From positions 744,001-808,000 of the forward strand of contig NZ_CP150277.1 in NCBI RefSeq assembly GCF_037977385.1: a stretch of 64,000 nucleotides of DNA, given 5' to 3'. This document shows, piece after piece, positions 1 through 8,385 of this stretch. A model generated the notes under the pieces. The model was not told the origin of the DNA. It saw only the letters and a program-made list of their open reading frames with translations, and did no database searches. Each line of letters begins with the position of its first letter. The first letter of the stretch is position 1. Made by a program: the position numbers and the translations under genes. Source of the stretch: Terribacillus sp. FSL K6-0262. Its GTDB lineage: Bacteria; Bacillota; Bacilli; Bacillales; Amphibacillaceae.

Positions 1-62
1 GGGATTCGAACCCGTGTTACCGCCGTGAAAGGGCGGTGTCTTAACCGCTTGACCAACGGGCC
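1..62 (-). tRNA. tRNA-Glu (TTC), partial, 3' end outside window
   Basis: This is the 5' part of a tRNA-Glu. The anticodon stem-loop reads TTC, and the sequence is identical to the complete copy at 8201-8275. The acceptor 3' strand lies beyond the left window edge. It is the third tRNA after the orphan 5S gene at 258-372, so the cluster probably continues to the left. Confidence 0.95.
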
Positions 63-79
63 ATCTATGTATGTTGTGA

Positions 80-171
80 TGGCGGAGAGCGAGGGATTCG
101 AACCCTCGAGACCGCTGTAGCAGCCTACACGATTTCCAATCGTGCTCCTTCGACCTCTCGGACAGCTCTCC
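80..171 (-). tRNA. tRNA-Ser (GGA)
   Basis: A class II tRNA with a long variable arm. The anticodon loop TTGGAAA gives GGA. The CCA end is encoded. It is identical to the copy at 8293-8384, including the flanking spacers. Confidence 0.97.
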
Positions 172-172
172 G

Positions 173-247
173 TGGCTCCACAGGCAGGATTCGAACCTGC
201 GACCGATCGGTTAACAGCCGATAGCTCTACCACTGAGCTACTGTGGA
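173..247 (-). tRNA. tRNA-Asn (GTT)
   Basis: A full cloverleaf with anticodon loop CTGTTAA (GTT) and an encoded CCA. It lies one base from tRNA-Ser and about 10 bases after the orphan 5S gene. It is identical to 8386-8460. Confidence 0.97.
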
Positions 248-257
248 ATGATCATCT

Positions 258-372
258 TGCCTGGCAGCGTCCTACTCTCGCAGGGCGAACCCAACTACCA
301 TCGGCGCTGAAGAGCTTAACTGCTGTGTTCGGCATGGGAACAGGTGTGACCTCTTCGCTATTACCACCAGAC
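258..372 (-). rRNA. rrf: 5S rRNA, orphan copy without 23S/16S
   Basis: A complete 5S rRNA that differs by a single base (position 314) from the 5S of the full operon at 8471-8585. No 23S or 16S gene lies upstream: identity to the full operon stops at 372, just at the 5' end of 5S, and unrelated sequence with a promoter follows. The unit therefore reads promoter, 5S, Asn, Ser, Glu. It could be a partial duplication of an rRNA operon end or a stable separately transcribed 5S-tRNA unit. Confidence 0.95.
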
Positions 373-408
373 CTCTTATGTATCGTCCTTTTCTTAAGGA
401 CAAGTTAG

Positions 409-437
409 ATTATATATGCTACAGAGATAAAAAGCAA
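409..437 (-). promoter_or_regulatory. SigA-type promoter of the orphan 5S-tRNA unit
   Basis: On the minus strand a -35 element TTGCTT (432-437), a 17-base spacer and a perfect -10 TATAAT (409-414) point into the 5S gene. Between promoter and 5S lies a small hairpin (GTCCTT/AAGGAC, about 384-400) in the presumed leader. This predicts transcription independent of any rRNA operon. Confidence 0.75.
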
Positions 438-543
438 TACATTATTTAAAATTAACTAGGTTTTTTTCCGTATTACATTCTTTTTATTACATGTAATGGC
501 TTACTTGCTGCAAACTTAAGGTTCTAATAAAACGCAACCCTTG

Positions 544-723
544 TTATTCTACACGAATGGGACACGGTTTGGCAACCAGCGGCAGAAGTCCTGTCCCGAA
601 CCAACGTAGTTTATCGTCATGATTCCGCATCCCAGTATGGATACAGCAGTGCTTTCCTTCCCCTGACTTAAAAAGCTGCCGGATCCCCTGATCCAGCAGC
701 CGATTCCCAATGCCGTCCCACTC
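544..723 (-). pseudogene. Remnant of a GNAT-type acetyltransferase gene (C-terminal part)
   Basis: A minus-strand reading frame of 59 codons is open from just after a stop at 724-726 to TAA at 544-546. It has no start codon at its upstream end. The conceptual protein contains GIGNRLLDQGIRQL, which resembles the acetyl-CoA binding loop (GxG/A) and following helix of GNAT enzymes, and ends with a plausible GNAT-like C-terminus (KLRWFGTGLLPLV). The rest of the gene is missing because the ABC permease gene ends at 736. The family assignment is by eye from a short fragment. It may instead be chance open sequence. Confidence 0.4.
670..700 (-). terminator. Rho-independent terminator after the Bce-like ABC genes
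   Basis: On the minus strand an 11-bp stem (one G-U pair) with a 4-base loop is followed by five T. It lies 36 bases beyond the permease stop. It overlaps the acetyltransferase-like remnant, so it may have arisen within old coding sequence. Confidence 0.7.
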
Positions 724-735
724 TTATGCAGTTTA

Positions 736-2631
736 TTAAAAGACCATCCGTATCACTTGTTTCACATAGAAAAATCGTACAGTCAGGAAATAAAGTAATT
801 GGATTACCGCAAAGCTTCCAAGGACAAAGGCTGATTCCACTGTTAAATTGTAGTCAAATAAATGCGACAAAGCTGTTAGGGCCACCGCCCCGTGAAAGAG
901 CGCCACTACAATCGGCGAGAAAAATAAAATAGCAATTTGCCGATTCACTACTTTTTTCAACTCTGATTGTGTCAAACCAATTTTGGCAATCGATCGGAAC
1001 TTGCGCTTTTCCTCATCAATATCCGTGAATAATCGGAAGTAAAGAAAGCTGCCAGCCGAAACAAAGAACACAATACCAATAAACAGGCCAATAAAAAGAA
1101 TCAGTCCATAGGCTTTATTGGTTTCATAAAGTGAATAATCAATAGAAAACACCTTATGCTTTATCTGTTCCTCTAACCTTTTTCCCGTTTCAATTACTTG
1201 TTCCTCGCTCCCATCATGTACATTCCACGCGGCAGTCATATCTGTCCTCACCGGTGTTCCAAGCTGCTTATATGTGCCGTCATTCACCACATAATACCCC
1301 ATTAATCCTAAACCTACAGCTGATTCCACTACATGACTTGGTTGAATTTCTTTTCCGTTGTCCAGCTTTATGTTCGATTGCTTCAAGGCTTCACTTGCTT
1401 TCTGTCCTTCAGTGATTACGGCATCGCTTTGTTCCATAACAATTGCCTCATTTTCCTCTGGATGCAGTTCTTTCTCATCGATTAATGCAGCAAATCGATT
1501 GTAATCAGAAGCTTTCACTATCAATACAGGAGACTCCTCCACAGATGTATCATAAAAAGCCAAGTCCGCAGCTTCCATTTCTGCGTCGATTTTCTCTTCA
1601 TCCAATATAGCATTGATCTGCTGAAGGTCTTGTTCGATAATTTCTTCACTATCGTCCAAAAAAGGAGCATATCTATAAGTATATGGATTGATTTCCTTCA
1701 TCCCTTTCGTAAGGTAAGATTGGAATCCATATAATGTCCCAATGGCACTAAATGCAACAGTTGATATTATCGCTACCAAGAAAAAGGTTCTAGCGTTATC
1801 TTTCATCCGAAACGATAAATCACCGAAAAGCAGCATGTTGGTCTTCCGCCAGAAGATCGATTTATTTCCTCTCAGCAGACGGATGCAATACACACTTAAC
1901 TGCGTAAACAAGATGTATGTTCCCAGTGTCACCACAATGATGACCGGGATCATCATATAGACTACGCCGACACCTTTGACAAGTAGGGCAGTGCCATATC
2001 CCGCAAGCAATAAGAGTATCGCAAGGATGGATAGTGTAATGGACGCTTTCGGTTCCCCTTTGGACTGCTTATCTCCTTTAATGAGATCGACGAGCTTATT
2101 CGTGCGTAAAATGAACGCAACAAAAATCGATATACAGAAGAAGAGAAAGAGAAAACTGAAAAACGTCACGACAATTGCCCATACAGGGAAATAAAAATCC
2201 AATGAAGCATCGATAATTAAAATATTCTCGGCAATCAATAGTATTGTTTTTGCAAACACCAGACCCATCAGGATCCCGCCAGCTGTTGCAATAAATCCTA
2301 TTAAGATATTCTCTAAAAATACCATAAGCCGTATCTGCTTATCAGAAGCTCCTAAGATAATCAATAAACCAAATTCCTTCTTCCTTGATTGCAAGAAAGA
2401 GCTCATCGAATATAAAATAAAGAAGAACGAAAATATATAAATGATTCCACCAGCCACAGCCATCCCAAAAAGCGCATACTCATTGATCGAGCTATCCAAA
2501 AGAGCTGGATGGAAAGCAAAGATTGCAAATGTGAAGAATACCATCACCGTAAACATACTGCTGAGGAAGTACGCAATATACAGCCGTTTATTGCGTAGGA
2601 CATTTCTAAACGCGAACTGACGAAAAGTCAT
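736..2631 (-). CDS. Bce-type ABC transporter permease (FtsX/MacB-like fold)
   Basis: A 631-residue membrane protein of the BceB type. It has an N-terminal helix (about 17-40), FtsX-domain helices around 55-80, 105-135, 150-175, 200-220 and 225-250, a large extracytoplasmic domain (about 310-520) and three C-terminal helices. In characterised Bce modules the permease binds or shields the target of cell-wall-active peptides (bacitracin, lantibiotics) and signals directly to the partner kinase. Its start (ATG at 2631) overlaps the ATPase gene end by 26 bases, which suggests translational coupling. The substrate cannot be read from sequence. Confidence 0.9.
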   Translation of the reverse strand: MTFRQFAFRNVLRNKRLYIAYFLSSMFTVMVFFTFAIFAFHPALLDSSINEYALFGMAVAGGIIYIFSFFFILYSMSSFLQSRKKEFGLLIILGASDKQIRLMVFLENILIGFIATAGGILMGLVFAKTILLIAENILIIDASLDFYFPVWAIVVTFFSFLFLFFCISIFVAFILRTNKLVDLIKGDKQSKGEPKASITLSILAILLLLAGYGTALLVKGVGVVYMMIPVIIVVTLGTYILFTQLSVYCIRLLRGNKSIFWRKTNMLLFGDLSFRMKDNARTFFLVAIISTVAFSAIGTLYGFQSYLTKGMKEINPYTYRYAPFLDDSEEIIEQDLQQINAILDEEKIDAEMEAADLAFYDTSVEESPVLIVKASDYNRFAALIDEKELHPEENEAIVMEQSDAVITEGQKASEALKQSNIKLDNGKEIQPSHVVESAVGLGLMGYYVVNDGTYKQLGTPVRTDMTAAWNVHDGSEEQVIETGKRLEEQIKHKVFSIDYSLYETNKAYGLILFIGLFIGIVFFVSAGSFLYFRLFTDIDEEKRKFRSIAKIGLTQSELKKVVNRQIAILFFSPIVVALFHGAVALTALSHLFDYNLTVESAFVLGSFAVIQLLYFLTVRFFYVKQVIRMVF

Positions 2632-3370
2632 TTCCCTCTCCCCCCATCAGCGATAGCATATCGATTATCTTCTGGAAGAATGCTTGTCTGCTCTCCCCTC
2701 TATGAATCTCGGAATACAGCTTCCCATCCCGGATAAAAACAACCCGATCAGCATAACTTGCTGCCTGAGGATCATGTGTTACCATCAATAAGCTTGTTCT
2801 ATTCCTTTCATTTATGGATACCAGCATCTTCATGACATCCTTGGCTGCTTTAGAATCAAGGTTCCCTGTTGGCTCATCCGCCAACAGTAATTTGGGCTCA
2901 TGGATCATCGCCCTGGCAATCGCTGCCCGCTGCGCCTGCCCTCCGGAAATCTCATACGTACGCTTATTCATGATGCCTTCGATACCAAGATGCTTCGCTA
3001 TCTGTTGTGCCTTCTTCTGCATCTCCCCTGCTGGGACACCATCCAATGTGAGCGGAAGGATGATATTTTCCTGAACAGTAAGTGTATGCAATAGGTTGAA
3101 ATCCTGAAAGATGAATCCCAATTCATTACGACGGAATGCGGCCAAAGCATTCTTTTTCAGCTGATGCGGATACCTCCCATCGATTTCCACCTGCCCAGTG
3201 GTCGGCGCATCGTTTGTGGAAACGATATTCAAAAGGGTTGTTTTACCGCTTCCCGATGGACCCATGATCGCTACAAATTCACCATCCTCTACGTCCAGAT
3301 CGATATCGGCCAGGGCTCGATAAGCAACCTTCCCCTCATATATTTTACTGACTTTTGTAAGCTTGAGCAT
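2606..3370 (-). CDS. Bce-type ABC transporter ATP-binding protein
   Basis: A 254-residue ATPase that powers the permease encoded just downstream. Walker A is GPSGSGKT (about 37-44), the signature is ISGGQ, and Walker B ends in DEPTGNLD. The start chosen is ATG at 3370, preceded by AGGAAGGAG on the minus strand; an upstream in-frame extension has no ribosome site. The gene lies 81 bases after the kinase gene, and the order regulator, kinase, ATPase, permease is that of BceRSAB. A lolD/macB-type function is the alternative, but the context argues for Bce. Confidence 0.92.
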   Translation of the reverse strand: MLKLTKVSKIYEGKVAYRALADIDLDVEDGEFVAIMGPSGSGKTTLLNIVSTNDAPTTGQVEIDGRYPHQLKKNALAAFRRNELGFIFQDFNLLHTLTVQENIILPLTLDGVPAGEMQKKAQQIAKHLGIEGIMNKRTYEISGGQAQRAAIARAMIHEPKLLLADEPTGNLDSKAAKDVMKMLVSINERNRTSLLMVTHDPQAASYADRVVFIRDGKLYSEIHRGESRQAFFQKIIDMLSLMGGEGNDFSSVRV

Positions 3371-3451
3371 AATCCATTCTCCTTCCTGATGCTTAATCCA
3401 AGCATAGCCTGAGCAGTACATGTCCTACCATCGATTATGCTTTCACGAATC

Positions 3452-4453
3452 TTACATTGATGTAAGGTTTTGTGTTTTGGAAAAAATGATCCGAAAAATC
3501 GTCCCTTCTCCAACGGTCGATTCCATTTCCAGACGGTGATCCAATTTTTCAGCGACTTCTTTTACCAAATACAGTCCCATACCCGTAGACTCCCGATATT
3601 TCCTGCCATTTTCGCCTGTATAAAACTTATTGAAGATACGTTTCCGATCGACAGCAGGAATACCGATTCCAAAGTCCTTCACTTCCAATACCATTTCTCC
3701 AGCTCTGTCATAGACAGAAAGAATAAGTTGATTCGATTTTCCAGCAGAGTATTTGACAGCATTATGCAGCAGCTGCGACAGCAGGAAGAAAAGCCACTTT
3801 TCATCCGTCTCCACTATTGCCCCAGTTGTCTCTTCCTTCAATACTGGATATACTTCATTGCGGATGTAGAATCGCTTATTTTCCTGGTGGACTTCGCTGA
3901 TCAGCTTGGTAAGGACCACAGGCTTAATATGAAAATCCTCGGTGATGGTGCGAAGCCTTGCTAAATAGAGGACTGTATTCAGACCTTCCCGCATCCGATC
4001 CGTTTCTTCCCGGATACTTGATGAATCTGGTTCGTCCAATGTTTGGGCCATCAATTCAATGACTGAGAGCGGTGTTTTCATTTGATGGACCCAACGATCC
4101 ATGAACAACAAATGCTCATCCTGTCTGTCTTCCCCTTTTAATAGTTCTTCCCGATATAAGCGATACTGGGCAGCCAGCAATTGATCGAGCGCTTCAGAAA
4201 TAGGTGCCCGTTCGGTAGTCTCCAAGGATTCATCCAGTGCTGTCAGCGAATGCTGCAATCTTTGATAAAAATTCCTTCGACTAAAGTACCGATAACAGAG
4301 GAATGCGGCTATGAAAAGCATGGATAGGAAAAAGGCGTATAGACTAATGCCAAGATCACGATAGCCGTCCAGCCAAAATAGCACCGGAACCAGCAAAGCT
4401 TGAAAGAGCTGGACCAAAATGAGCAGCACATGCTCACGAAGGAATAATTTCAT
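3452..4453 (-). CDS. Intramembrane-sensing histidine kinase (BceS-like)
   Basis: A 333-residue kinase with two N-terminal membrane helices (about 7-29 and 35-56) and almost no external loop. This is the intramembrane-sensing type that reads its signal from the ABC permease. The phospho-acceptor is His123 in WVHQMKTPLS. The ATPase domain follows with an N box (LLHNAVKYS) and G boxes (DFGIGI, STGMGLYL). Its ATG overlaps the response-regulator stop by four bases (ATGA), indicating coupled translation. It should phosphorylate the regulator encoded immediately upstream. Confidence 0.92.
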   Translation of the reverse strand: MKLFLREHVLLILVQLFQALLVPVLFWLDGYRDLGISLYAFFLSMLFIAAFLCYRYFSRRNFYQRLQHSLTALDESLETTERAPISEALDQLLAAQYRLYREELLKGEDRQDEHLLFMDRWVHQMKTPLSVIELMAQTLDEPDSSSIREETDRMREGLNTVLYLARLRTITEDFHIKPVVLTKLISEVHQENKRFYIRNEVYPVLKEETTGAIVETDEKWLFFLLSQLLHNAVKYSAGKSNQLILSVYDRAGEMVLEVKDFGIGIPAVDRKRIFNKFYTGENGRKYRESTGMGLYLVKEVAEKLDHRLEMESTVGEGTIFRIIFSKTQNLTSM

Positions 4454-5154
4454 GCTTTCTCCTCATTCCAGCTGATACGCAAACGATATCCTGCTCCCCT
4501 GACCGTTTCCACAGCATCCTCGATGCCTATATCTTGCAACTTATGACGAACACGGGCTATATTCACATTCAAGGTATTCTCATCCACATAGGCTTGATCA
4601 TCCCATAATTTCTCCAGCAAATCCTGCCTGCCAGCAACGCGGGGATAACGCTCAAGCAGGCTTTCCATAATATCCGATTCTTTTTTAGTTAATTGCGTTG
4701 ATTGATTCCCGAACTGCAGTTCCAATCGTTCGGGATAAAAGTACAATCCATCCTGGATAAGCACTCGCTCCTCGTACTTTGCAGCATACTCTCCATACGC
4801 ACGCCGCATTTGACTTCTGATTTTTGCCATCACTATATCCGGATGAAATGGCTTGGTAATAAAATCATCCCCGCCGTTTTCTATTGCCATGACTTGATCC
4901 ATTTCTCCCGTTCGTGCCGAAATGAAAATCACTGGGCAAATCGACGTTTTTCTGATTTGCCTGCACCAATAAAACCCATCATAGCTAGGAAGATTAATAT
5001 CAAGCAAAACAAGATCAGGCTGCACCGCAAGAAACGCAGCTAATATATTTCCAAAGTCATCCGCAATGGTGACATCATATCCGTATTTTTCAATGTGGGA
5101 ACTTAAGTAGTCCGCAATTTTTATGTCATCCTCAATGATCATGATTTTTTCCAT
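4450..5154 (-). CDS. OmpR-family response regulator (BceR-like)
   Basis: A 234-residue two-domain regulator. The receiver domain (1-120) has the acidic pair Glu8/Asp9/Asp10, phospho-acceptor Asp52 in LLDINLP, and the conserved TKPF lysine loop. The C-terminal winged helix (about 135-230) has the typical ending RGAGYRL. It is the first gene of the four-gene module, and Bce regulators usually activate the transporter genes. No clear BceR-type inverted repeat was found in the 240 bases upstream, so autoregulation is not supported by sequence here. Confidence 0.92.
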   Translation of the reverse strand: MEKIMIIEDDIKIADYLSSHIEKYGYDVTIADDFGNILAAFLAVQPDLVLLDINLPSYDGFYWCRQIRKTSICPVIFISARTGEMDQVMAIENGGDDFITKPFHPDIVMAKIRSQMRRAYGEYAAKYEERVLIQDGLYFYPERLELQFGNQSTQLTKKESDIMESLLERYPRVAGRQDLLEKLWDDQAYVDENTLNVNIARVRHKLQDIGIEDAVETVRGAGYRLRISWNEEKA

Positions 5155-5279
5155 GTTTCATGTCTCCTAGCCATATAATCACTTCCATTATAATTTTACC
5201 ATTGAATCCCATCGCATGTTATTATCCGTAAAATCATCCAGGAATCCTTAAAGGAATACGACATAAAATCAGCAGACAT

Positions 5280-5310
5280 AAAAAAAGACCCCAACTTTGC
5301 GTTAGAGTCT
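5280..5310 (-). terminator. Terminator after the oxidoreductase gene
   Basis: A 10-bp stem (AGACTCTAAC/GTTGGGGTCT, two G-U pairs) with a GCAAA loop is followed by seven T on the minus strand. It closes the oxidoreductase transcript. The rest of 5155-5398 holds the regulator's upstream region, with no gene seen. Confidence 0.8.
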
Positions 5311-5398
5311 GGATATGACAATATTAGCATGTATAAAAGTATCCGATAAAGATACTCAATCTAACATGTGCTGCCATATAAGTTGCGGCGTTCAGCGT

Positions 5399-6334
5399 TT
5401 ATTTGACTTTGATTACAATTTTCCCTTTGGCATGATGTGTTTCACTTAATTCATGAGCTTCTTGTAAATCTTCAGCTGAAAAATCAAATACACTGCCCAC
5501 TTGAGGCTTAACTATCCCTTTTTCAAGCAATTCCCCTATTTCATCTAACTGTTTACCATTTGGCGTCAGCCAATAGGAGCTTGCCGTTACGTGATGCTTA
5601 TCTGCTAACGCTGAATCGGGTTGTCCGGCAATCGTTACCAGCCTGCCGCCGGGCTTTAATACTTGGAAGCTCTTATTTAGGATGTCACCGCCCATTGTAT
5701 CAATGACAGCATCATAATCACTTAATTCATCTTCAAATTGTTGTGTGCGGTAATTAATGAATTCATCTGCACCCAGCTCTTTTACATATGCTTCATTTTT
5801 TTCACTCGCAGTTGTAGCCACGTAAGCACCCAAATGTTTTGCCATTTGAATGGCCAAACTTCCTACACCGCCAGCTCCAGCATGGATAAGTACTTTATCC
5901 CCTTCTTTGACTTTTGTATTATCCACTAAACACTGCCAAGCGGTTAATCCTGCTAATGGAATGGAGGCAGCTTCTTCAAATGTCAGGTTGCTAGGCTTTT
6001 TCGCAAGCAATTCCTCATCGACAGTCGTAAACTCCGCATAAGTACCTTCAGCTGTCGTATCCGGGCGCGCAAAAATCTCATCCCCGACCTGAAAATCCTT
6101 CACATCACTTCCAACTTCAACTATCTTACCGGCAACATCCCAGCCGAGGATAATCGGGAATGACCAATCCAGCATCTGCTTCAAGTAACCTGCCCGAAGC
6201 TTCCAGTCAATCGGATTAATGGAAGTAGCATAAACCTCCACAAGTACTTGATTTGCCTTTATTTCCGGCTTCGGCAGCTCTTGCTCTCTCAATACCTCTT
6301 TACTGCCATATTCATTGATCACAACTGCACGCAT
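5399..6334 (-). CDS. NADP-dependent zinc-free MDR oxidoreductase (quinone reductase type)
   Basis: A 311-residue medium-chain dehydrogenase/reductase. An N-terminal GroES-like domain (about 1-120) is followed by a Rossmann domain whose nucleotide loop is AGAGGVGSLAIQMAKHLGA (around 147-166). The structural-zinc cysteines of alcohol dehydrogenases are absent, which places it with quinone oxidoreductase-like enzymes that reduce quinones or enones with NADPH. ATG at 6334 follows AAAGGGAG; a longer in-frame version starting at 6400 has no ribosome site. It is monocistronic with its own terminator. Confidence 0.85.
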   Translation of the reverse strand: MRAVVINEYGSKEVLREQELPKPEIKANQVLVEVYATSINPIDWKLRAGYLKQMLDWSFPIILGWDVAGKIVEVGSDVKDFQVGDEIFARPDTTAEGTYAEFTTVDEELLAKKPSNLTFEEAASIPLAGLTAWQCLVDNTKVKEGDKVLIHAGAGGVGSLAIQMAKHLGAYVATTASEKNEAYVKELGADEFINYRTQQFEDELSDYDAVIDTMGGDILNKSFQVLKPGGRLVTIAGQPDSALADKHHVTASSYWLTPNGKQLDEIGELLEKGIVKPQVGSVFDFSAEDLQEAHELSETHHAKGKIVIKVK

Positions 6335-6600
6335 GAATAGCACTCCCTTTTCATGAAATGTATTACCAAGTTCTATATTAGTTGCTTCTTCAGAAGTCAT
6401 TCTTTCTTGTCAGATATAAATCAAATATAGAATCTTCTATGATATGATATATTCCATACAAATATATTGTAGCTTTATATAACTTGAAATTAAACTAAAC
6501 CGCTTGGAAAGTGGATATTTTCCCCTCCTCCCCCAAACACTTCAATTCCTATATTTCCATATGCAGCTATATTTTATCCGTTAGATACTCGGGACAAATC

Positions 6601-6643
6601 AAAAAAGAACCACTCATCGGCTGCCATTGCACCTGATGAGTGA
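6601..6643 (-). terminator. Terminator downstream of decayed gene
   Basis: An inverted repeat (CACTCATC with GATGAGTG, extended by GG/CC) is followed by TTCTTTTTT on the minus strand. No intact minus-strand gene lies upstream; it probably belonged to the remnant at 6670-7011. Confidence 0.6.
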
Positions 6644-6669
6644 TCCTATTAATGAACGCTTCCGCTCGC

Positions 6670-7011
6670 TTATTTTGTTCCGTTTAATTGGCATGAACTG
6701 GTCTGCTGCCCTTCTATAATACCCGATAAGCCTTTTCTTTGTTTTAAGAAATCCTCTAAATATGCCACACTGCCTACAAAACTAAAAAATCCAGTTCCCC
6801 GTTCAAGTCAAATCAAGGACACTCCGATTGGATCTGCAGGGATGAATATCAGTCATCTAAGGGGTAAGCAACGCATCTTCTTTTAAAAAAATCCTACTCA
6901 AAAATGGATGCATCTCTACCTACATTTATTACTGCTTTGCCCATCCATGTCTTCTATTCCGAAACGATGAAATATGGGAGAACCTATTACCGTTCCTCTA
7001 CTCATCAGCTA
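6670..7011 (-). pseudogene. Decayed protein gene of unknown family
   Basis: At 7011 and downwards on the minus strand a ribosome site GGAGGGG precedes an ATG that opens only 29 codons. Further on, a 45-codon segment (6807 down to TAA at 6670) reads like genuine protein (GFFSFVGSVAYLEDFLKQRK). It is interrupted upstream by TGA at 6808-6810 and preceded in the same frame by a short sensible stretch (ADPIGVSLI). A terminator follows at 6601-6643. Start signal, sensible C-terminus and terminator together suggest one gene broken by stops and frameshifts. I do not recognise the family. Confidence 0.4.
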
Positions 7012-7047
7012 GCCCCTCCGACCAAATCATCGTAAATATGAATAAAT

Positions 7048-7080
7048 GAAAGAAAGACCCTAACTTTACGTCAGGGTCTT
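7048..7080 (-). terminator. Terminator of the rRNA-tRNA operon
   Basis: A stem of AGACCCT/AGGGTCT with an 11-base loop, followed by TTTCTTTC on the minus strand. It lies about 35 bases after the last tRNA (Leu). Confidence 0.8.
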
Positions 7081-7115
7081 TCTGTTTACCGTTTGGCAAT
7101 ACGGCATGTTTGTGA

Positions 7116-7197
7116 TACCGGTGGTCGGGGTCGAACCGACACTCCCGAAGGAACACGATTTTGAGTCGTGCGCGTCTGCCAATTCCGCCACACCGGC
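7116..7197 (-). tRNA. tRNA-Leu (CAA)
   Basis: A class II tRNA with anticodon loop CTCAAAA (CAA). The 3' CCA is not encoded. It is the last tRNA of the operon. Confidence 0.95.
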
Positions 7198-7215
7198 GCG
7201 TTCATGATTTTCTTA

Positions 7216-7289
7216 TGGAGGCGGCAACCGGATTTGAACCGGTGATCAAGGTGTTGCAGACCTTTGCCTTACCACTTGGCTATGCCGCC
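7216..7289 (-). tRNA. tRNA-Cys (GCA)
   Basis: Anticodon loop CTGCAAC gives GCA; the acceptor stem GGCGGCA pairs with TGCCGCC. Confidence 0.97.
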
Positions 7290-7293
7290 AATT

Positions 7294-7368
7294 TGGAGCG
7301 GAAGACGGGATTCGAACCCGCGACCCCCACCTTGGCAAGGTGGTGTTCTACCACTGAACTACTTCCGC
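7294..7368 (-). tRNA. tRNA-Gly (GCC)
   Basis: Anticodon loop TTGCCAA gives GCC; full cloverleaf with encoded CCA. Confidence 0.97.
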
Positions 7369-7437
7369 ATGCAAGTCAGGCTGGAAGGATTCCGATGGAA
7401 TCCTTGCCTGTTTACTTGGCTATAGCCTAAAGCTATA
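7369..7437 (-). other. Inter-tRNA spacer with perfect inverted repeat
   Basis: A 69-base spacer between tRNA-His and tRNA-Gly. It contains a perfect 9-bp inverted repeat (AAGGATTCC, GAT, GGAATCCTT) flanked by further partial complementarity. There is no T-run, so it looks more like a processing hairpin than a terminator. In B. subtilis trnD a tRNA-Gln lies between His and Gly; here it is absent. Confidence 0.6.
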
Positions 7438-7516
7438 TGGAGGGCGATCGATGGGAATCGAACCCACGAATGCCGGAGCCACAATCCGGTGCGTTAACCC
7501 CTTCGCCACGACCGCC
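7438..7516 (-). tRNA. tRNA-His (GTG)
   Basis: Anticodon loop TTGTGGC gives GTG; a 5' extra G position typical of tRNA-His is present, with an encoded CCA. Confidence 0.96.
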
Positions 7517-7531
7517 ATGATCAATATGTTA

Positions 7532-7605
7532 TGGCAGGGGTAGTAGGAGTTGAACCCACACCGACGGTTTTGGAGACCGCTGTTCTACCATTAAACTATA
7601 CCCCT
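7532..7605 (-). tRNA. tRNA-Trp (CCA)
   Basis: Anticodon loop TCCAAAA gives CCA; acceptor AGGGGTA pairs with TACCCCT. Confidence 0.97.
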
Positions 7606-7606
7606 A

Positions 7607-7692
7607 TGGTGGAGGGAGTAGGACTCGAACCTACGAACCCGATGGGAGCGGATTTACAGTCCGCCGCGTTTGGCCAACTTCGCTATCCCTCC
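7607..7692 (-). tRNA. tRNA-Tyr (GTA)
   Basis: A class II tRNA with a long variable arm; anticodon loop CTGTAAA gives GTA. Confidence 0.97.
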
Positions 7693-7700
7693 GATGAGAG

Positions 7701-7773
<73 letters not shown>

Positions 7774-7794
7774 ATTATGTATTCATTTTATAAG

Positions 7795-7871
7795 TGGCGG
7801 TCCGGACGGGACTCGAACCCGCGACCTCCTGCGTGACAGGCAGGCATTCTAACCAGCTGAACTACCGGACC
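7795..7871 (-). tRNA. tRNA-Asp (GTC)
   Basis: Anticodon loop CTGTCAC gives GTC; CCA encoded. A 123-base spacer without recognisable content separates it from tRNA-fMet. Confidence 0.97.
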
Positions 7872-7994
7872 ACTTTATCATGTCTTTGGTTGCACACTTC
7901 GTGTACCACGATTAAAACATTATCGTCGCACCCTTCAGGTACTCCCATTTTTCACTAGCCAAGAAGAAATATCGACGTAGTAAGTGAATTATTA

Positions 7995-8069
<75 letters not shown>

Positions 8070-8104
8070 ATGATGATAGGTATTCTCTATGAAACTGATA
8101 AAGA

Positions 8105-8180
8105 TGGTGGAGGATGACGGGCTCGAACCGCCGACCCTCTGCTTGTAAGGCAGATGCTCTCCCAGCTGAGCTAATCCTCC
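8105..8180 (-). tRNA. tRNA-Val (TAC)
   Basis: Anticodon loop CTTACAA gives TAC; CCA encoded. Confidence 0.97.
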
Positions 8181-8200
8181 GGATTGGTCTTGAAAATATA

Positions 8201-8275
8201 TGGTGACCCGTACGGGATTCGAACCCGTGTTACCGCCGTGAAAGGGCGGTGTCTTAACCGCTTGACCAACGGGCC
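8201..8275 (-). tRNA. tRNA-Glu (TTC)
   Basis: Anticodon loop CTTTCAC gives TTC; CCA encoded. The copy at 1-62 is identical as far as it goes. Confidence 0.97.
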
Positions 8276-8292
8276 ATCTATGTATGTTGTGA

Positions 8293-8384
8293 TGGCGGAG
8301 AGCGAGGGATTCGAACCCTCGAGACCGCTGTAGCAGCCTACACGATTTCCAATCGTGCTCCTTCGACCTCTCGGACAGCTCTCC
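8293..8384 (-). tRNA. tRNA-Ser (GGA)
   Basis: A class II tRNA with anticodon GGA and encoded CCA; identical to 80-171. Confidence 0.97.
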
Positions 8385-8385
8385 G

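Noticed and set aside
142..408. Reading frame through tRNAs and 5S at the left edge (repeated at 8355-8609)
   Set aside because: It runs antisense through tRNA and 5S genes and recurs only because the block is duplicated.
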